Shown: in pieces, positions 62,501-64,000 of the stretch
Layout: each line of letters starts with the position of its first letter
Position numbering within the stretch: the first letter of the stretch is position 1
Assembly: GCA_964492845.1 (NCBI GenBank)
Contig: CAZBMZ010000020.1
Span: 1 to 64,000 of the forward strand
Source: JADJPF01 sp964492845
GTDB lineage: Bacteria; Acidobacteriota; Blastocatellia; Chloracidobacteriales; JADJPF01
Length of the DNA: 64,000 nt
Direction of reading: 5' to 3'
Program-made: the position numbers and the translations under genes
Notes under the pieces: model-generated
What the model was told of the DNA's origin: nothing
The model's input: the letters and a program-made list of their open reading frames with translations, nothing else
The model's database searches: none

Positions 62501-62700
62501 CCAGATCCGTTAACTGCAAAATTAGTAGCAGCACTAAAATTAGCTATCTGACAACCTGTTATTGCTAAAGGAGAGATATCAGTAATATTCTTAGTGTTAT
62601 TTGATTTACTATCAGCTAAAGGATTGTTAATTAAGTGCAACAATATAAAGAAAGCTAAAACACAAAGCCAGGTTAATTTGGCTTTTAGGGGCTTGGACAT
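59527..62700 (-). CDS. large secreted FG-GAP/VCBS repeat protein with Ig-like C-terminus
   Basis: A 1057-residue exported protein. A signal-anchor-like N-terminus (about 5-25, KAKLTWLCVLAFFILLHLI) is followed by about 14 calcium-binding-like repeats of the form DFNRDGLLDLATAN (residues about 70-770). These repeats are joined by phrases such as NNISLLLGNG and would form integrin-like propellers. A putative Ig-type domain with GELSGIPTQTGIFNFAI (about 790-860) and two more beta domains (to 1050) close the protein. It probably acts in adhesion or as a surface structural protein. High repeat content makes assembly errors possible here. Confidence 0.85.
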   Translation of the reverse strand: MSKPLKAKLTWLCVLAFFILLHLINNPLADSKSNNTKNITDISPLAITGCQIANFSAATNFAVNGSGSQGIAAADFNRDGIIDLVTANFLSSNISLLLGNRNGQFTNTGTFSTETGLGPRSIVAQDFNLDGNMDVATANFNSNNVAIFLGTGQGSFTIATNFTIGDEAVGPIFIAKVDFNRDGKMDLVTTNFSSENISILLNDGLGNFNSVNKIDLADAVGPRSLAIGDFNQDGNPDLATANFNTNNISILLGDGSFGIINTVNFDLGATLPFAIVSGDFNQDNFLDLATANGDNSVSILLGDGLSNFIVVNKFDLLEGITPQSLQTADINQDGLLDLITANSSSNNLSALLGDGAGNFINLTTLTLPLAKGVQNLITADFNLDNKLDLATANQTSGDISILLNNCTVTCSGTFSNVSNITISDIVGPQSSTIADFNRDGLLDLATANPGNGNISLLLATGNNGFSGTNNFTTGGIQPFSLTSGDFNRDGNQDIATVDVATNSIYVLLGDGTGNFGVSNTTQLISSQPVAVLTADFNRDGLLDLATANAGSNTISLLFGLGDGTFNIPIDFNLNGGIGPFSLIAEDFNRDGSLDLATANLGSNTISILLGSPFGFSLVNNFGVGSSSPRAIASGDFNRDGSPDIVVVNSGSNNLSILRNDGNANFATLSNIQLSGAIKPVAVSVADLDLDGNLDIAVANATTNNISLFFGNGNNSFVFDSNLSLGIGREPSSITIKDINKDTTPDLIVTNSSSLSVSLLLNLCKCDVLVSPSSLPIGQRLTAYNQSFVASGGVDPYSFSVTSGNLPLGLTLSANGELSGIPTQTGIFNFAITVTDASGCNVTQSYNLLVNSDPAVRLEVIAPTEVLSNQIFDIKVTAIDSSGNTASSYIGTIMFSSSDSLALLPTNFSFNFSDLGTRAFAKAITLQRVGINTITVQDLNNPSISGTTQVMVNKLETKIAINSLTNPSKLNSPTTFIAVITADTATNSSPTGTITFIVDGVEQTPINIVRAEATFITSQLKLGDHQISAKYSGDALFNASVAPVIIQTVKNSRLNEED

Positions 62701-62792
62701 ACTTATTTACCTCTGTAGGGCTTTAATGATTGGTTTTAAGGAATAAGTGGAAAAGCTAGTGTAACTTAGCAAAATATTAGCTGCAAGTCTTT

Positions 62793-62808
62793 AATACTTT
62801 AAAGTATT
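62793..62808. promoter_or_regulatory. palindrome in the gap between the FG-GAP and OsmC genes
   Basis: AATACTTTAAAGTATT is a perfect 16-bp palindrome in the 286-bp divergent gap. It is possibly an operator; no regulator is linked to it. Confidence 0.25.
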
Positions 62809-62933
62809 ATTAATTATGATTAGTAGCTTATATTAATTGATAGGCTAAATATTTTAAGAGAGCAAATTTTTAAGCAGTTTATTATTTTTTCTTTTATTAT
62901 AAAGTGTTTTTACAGAGCTTAGATTTAGAACAT

Positions 62934-62949
62934 ATAGAGTAAACTCTAT
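62934..62949. promoter_or_regulatory. inverted repeat upstream of the OsmC gene
   Basis: ATAGAGT-AA-ACTCTAT, with perfect arms, ends 37 bases before the OsmC start. Size and position suit a dimeric repressor site, but its identity is unknown. Confidence 0.35.
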
Positions 62950-62986
62950 CAAAACATCAATTTATCAATTTTTGGAGTTTAGTTTA

Positions 62987-63406
62987 ATGGTTATAGTAAC
63001 AGTAAAATCCTTAAGTGGATTGAAAAATCAAATTCAAGCAGGAGGACATACTATAATTGCTGATGAGCCAGTAAATGCCGGTGGTGAGGACGAAGGGCCA
63101 GATCCATATAGTCTGCTACTTTCTGCTCTAGGTGCTTGTACTTCAATGACACTACAGCTTTATGCACAACGAAAAGGCTGGTTACTAGAAGAAATAGAAA
63201 TAGTATTAGTACATAATAAACAATATGCGTCAGATTGTCAGGACTGCGAGACTAAAATAGGAAAAGTGGATGAAATCCGACGGCGTATACACTTAAAAGG
63301 TAATTTAACTGAGGAACAACAAAATAAATTATTAGAAATTGCTAGTAAATGCCCTGTACATCGTACTTTAACAGGAGAAATAAAAATCCGAGACACCTTA
63401 GTCTGA
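62987..63406 (+). CDS. OsmC/Ohr-family peroxiredoxin-like protein
   Basis: A 139-residue OsmC-type protein, which reduces organic peroxides with paired cysteines and dithiol donors. The region SLLLSALGACTSMTLQLYAQ contains the first Cys, and ASKCPVHRTLTGEIKI contains the second; both are in family positions. Two extra Cys (SDCQDCETK) occur mid-protein. ATG 62987 is chosen because GGAG lies nine bases before it; an upstream in-frame codon at 62972 would add five residues without a binding site. An inverted repeat lies just upstream. Confidence 0.9.
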   Translation: MVIVTVKSLSGLKNQIQAGGHTIIADEPVNAGGEDEGPDPYSLLLSALGACTSMTLQLYAQRKGWLLEEIEIVLVHNKQYASDCQDCETKIGKVDEIRRRIHLKGNLTEEQQNKLLEIASKCPVHRTLTGEIKIRDTLV

Positions 63407-63511
63407 TAACTTAGTAGAATTAATTAAAACCGTGATTTGTAAATTTAGAAGCTAATTAGAAACTAAAATAACTTCAATAAATAGTTATAAAAACAAAGGA
63501 AAAATATTTTA

Positions 63512-64000
63512 ATGAGAATAATTATTTATACTGGCAAGGGAGGAGTAGGTAAAACTTCTGTTGCTGCTGCTGCTGCTTTGCGTGCTGCTAGTCTTGGGCA
63601 TCGAACTTTAATTTTAAGCACGGATGCTGCTCATAGTTTAGGGGATGTTTTTGACCAGGAATTAAGTCATGAAGTAAAGGAAATTATGCCTAATCTATGG
63701 GCAATGGAGGCTAATGTTTATAGTGATTTAGAAGATAATTGGGGGACGGTACGCGCTCATATTGCTAAACTGGTAGCACTTCAAGGTATGGATCAAGTAC
63801 TTGCAGATGAGGCTGCAATCTTGCCTGGAATGGATGAGCTATTTAGTTTGGCACGTATTAAAGAACTTAGTGAAACAAATTGTTATGACTGTATTATTGT
63901 TGATGCTGCACCTACCGGGGAAACCTTACGTTTACTTGCTTTACCACAAACCTTATCTTGGAGCGTAAAGCTACTTAGAAGAGCAGATCATTATATTATC
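63512..64000 (+). CDS. ArsA-like ATPase (GET3/TRC40 family), 5' part only
   Basis: A gene cut by the right edge of the window, with 163 residues visible. MRIIIYTGKGGVGKTSVAAA carries the deviant Walker A motif (KGGVGKT) of the ArsA/MinD class. STDAAHSLGDVFDQ is the characteristic switch region that follows it, and DCIIVDAAPTGETLRLLALP is the Walker B segment. AAGGA lies upstream of the ATG. Bacterial family members include arsenite pump ATPases and proteins for tail-anchored protein handling. The rest of the gene, needed to decide, is outside the window. It is 105 bases after the OsmC gene. Confidence 0.9.
   Translation, partial: MRIIIYTGKGGVGKTSVAAAAALRAASLGHRTLILSTDAAHSLGDVFDQELSHEVKEIMPNLWAMEANVYSDLEDNWGTVRAHIAKLVALQGMDQVLADEAAILPGMDELFSLARIKELSETNCYDCIIVDAAPTGETLRLLALPQTLSWSVKLLRRADHYII

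Noticed and set aside
59527..62700. A CRISPR-like array, because of regular spaced similar units.
   Set aside because: The units are coding, in frame, and vary as FG-GAP protein repeats do.

Overview
The window is a low-GC (AT-rich, coding on both strands) bacterial chromosome segment, most likely from an Acidobacteriota of the Blastocatellia type. That is an inference from family content: two adjacent VWFA-related secreted proteins, an Oar-type TonB-dependent receptor with an N-terminal carboxypeptidase-regulatory domain, a Ser/Thr kinase fused to TolB-like and TPR domains, a kinase fused to a formylglycine-generating-enzyme-like domain, and scattered Uma2 endonucleases. The sequence is a scaffold: a run of exactly 100 Ns (5368-5467) sits between two identical repeat copies.

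Layout. 1-1024: the end of a broken possible outer-membrane barrel gene, then a VapBC-like toxin-antitoxin pair. 1170-8869: envelope genes on the + strand (TonB-like protein, double M16 peptidase homologue without zinc motifs, two VWFA-related proteins, a secreted unknown). 8921-11506 (minus): a receiver-like protein, then a compact bacterial microcompartment locus (pentamer vertex, hexamer shell, class II sugar-phosphate aldolase) headed by the redox repressor Rex. 11750-29257 (plus): a tight nine-gene run that looks like a defence system, with a SNF2-type helicase carrying a degenerate ImmA/IrrE-like N-terminus, an ApeA-type HEPN protein, a 1200-residue adenine methyltransferase, a small unknown, two tandem-duplicated Uma2 nucleases, a PD-(D/E)XK protein, a 1790-residue DnaQ-DinG-RecQ fusion and a winged-helix unknown. 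A convergent gene with two helix-turn-helix modules follows.

30306-35589: MsrA, kinase-TPR, PlsC acyltransferase, 2OG-Fe(II) oxygenase and an unknown repeat protein, with palindromic intergenic repeats. 36135-42139: a type IV pilin-like operon (three prepilin-like proteins, a PilX-position membrane protein and a secreted beta-propeller/Ig protein), followed by another Uma2 gene. 42880-46106: a polymorphic-toxin locus in which the RNase A-like toxin gene is cut by an in-frame amber codon, with a candidate immunity gene and a separate frameshifted gene. 46238-64000: uvrB, the TonB-dependent receptor, an amidinotransferase-fold enzyme, kinase-FGE, two VOC proteins, a PanE-like reductase, a HAD phosphatase, a PBP4-type carboxypeptidase, an HU-like protein, a large FG-GAP repeat protein, an OsmC protein and the start of an ArsA-like ATPase.

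The best candidate for an undescribed system is the 11750-29257 operon. It resembles class 1 DISARM only in pairing a SNF2 helicase with a large methyltransferase. I see no homologues of DrmA, DrmB or DrmC; instead there are a HEPN protein, small nucleases and the triple-fusion helicase. A second point of interest is a family of two-hairpin palindromic repeats scattered through intergenic DNA. One copy supplies the end of a coding sequence, and another is flanked by a 38-bp direct duplication of a gene start. No tRNA, rRNA, CRISPR array, integrase or transposase was seen.
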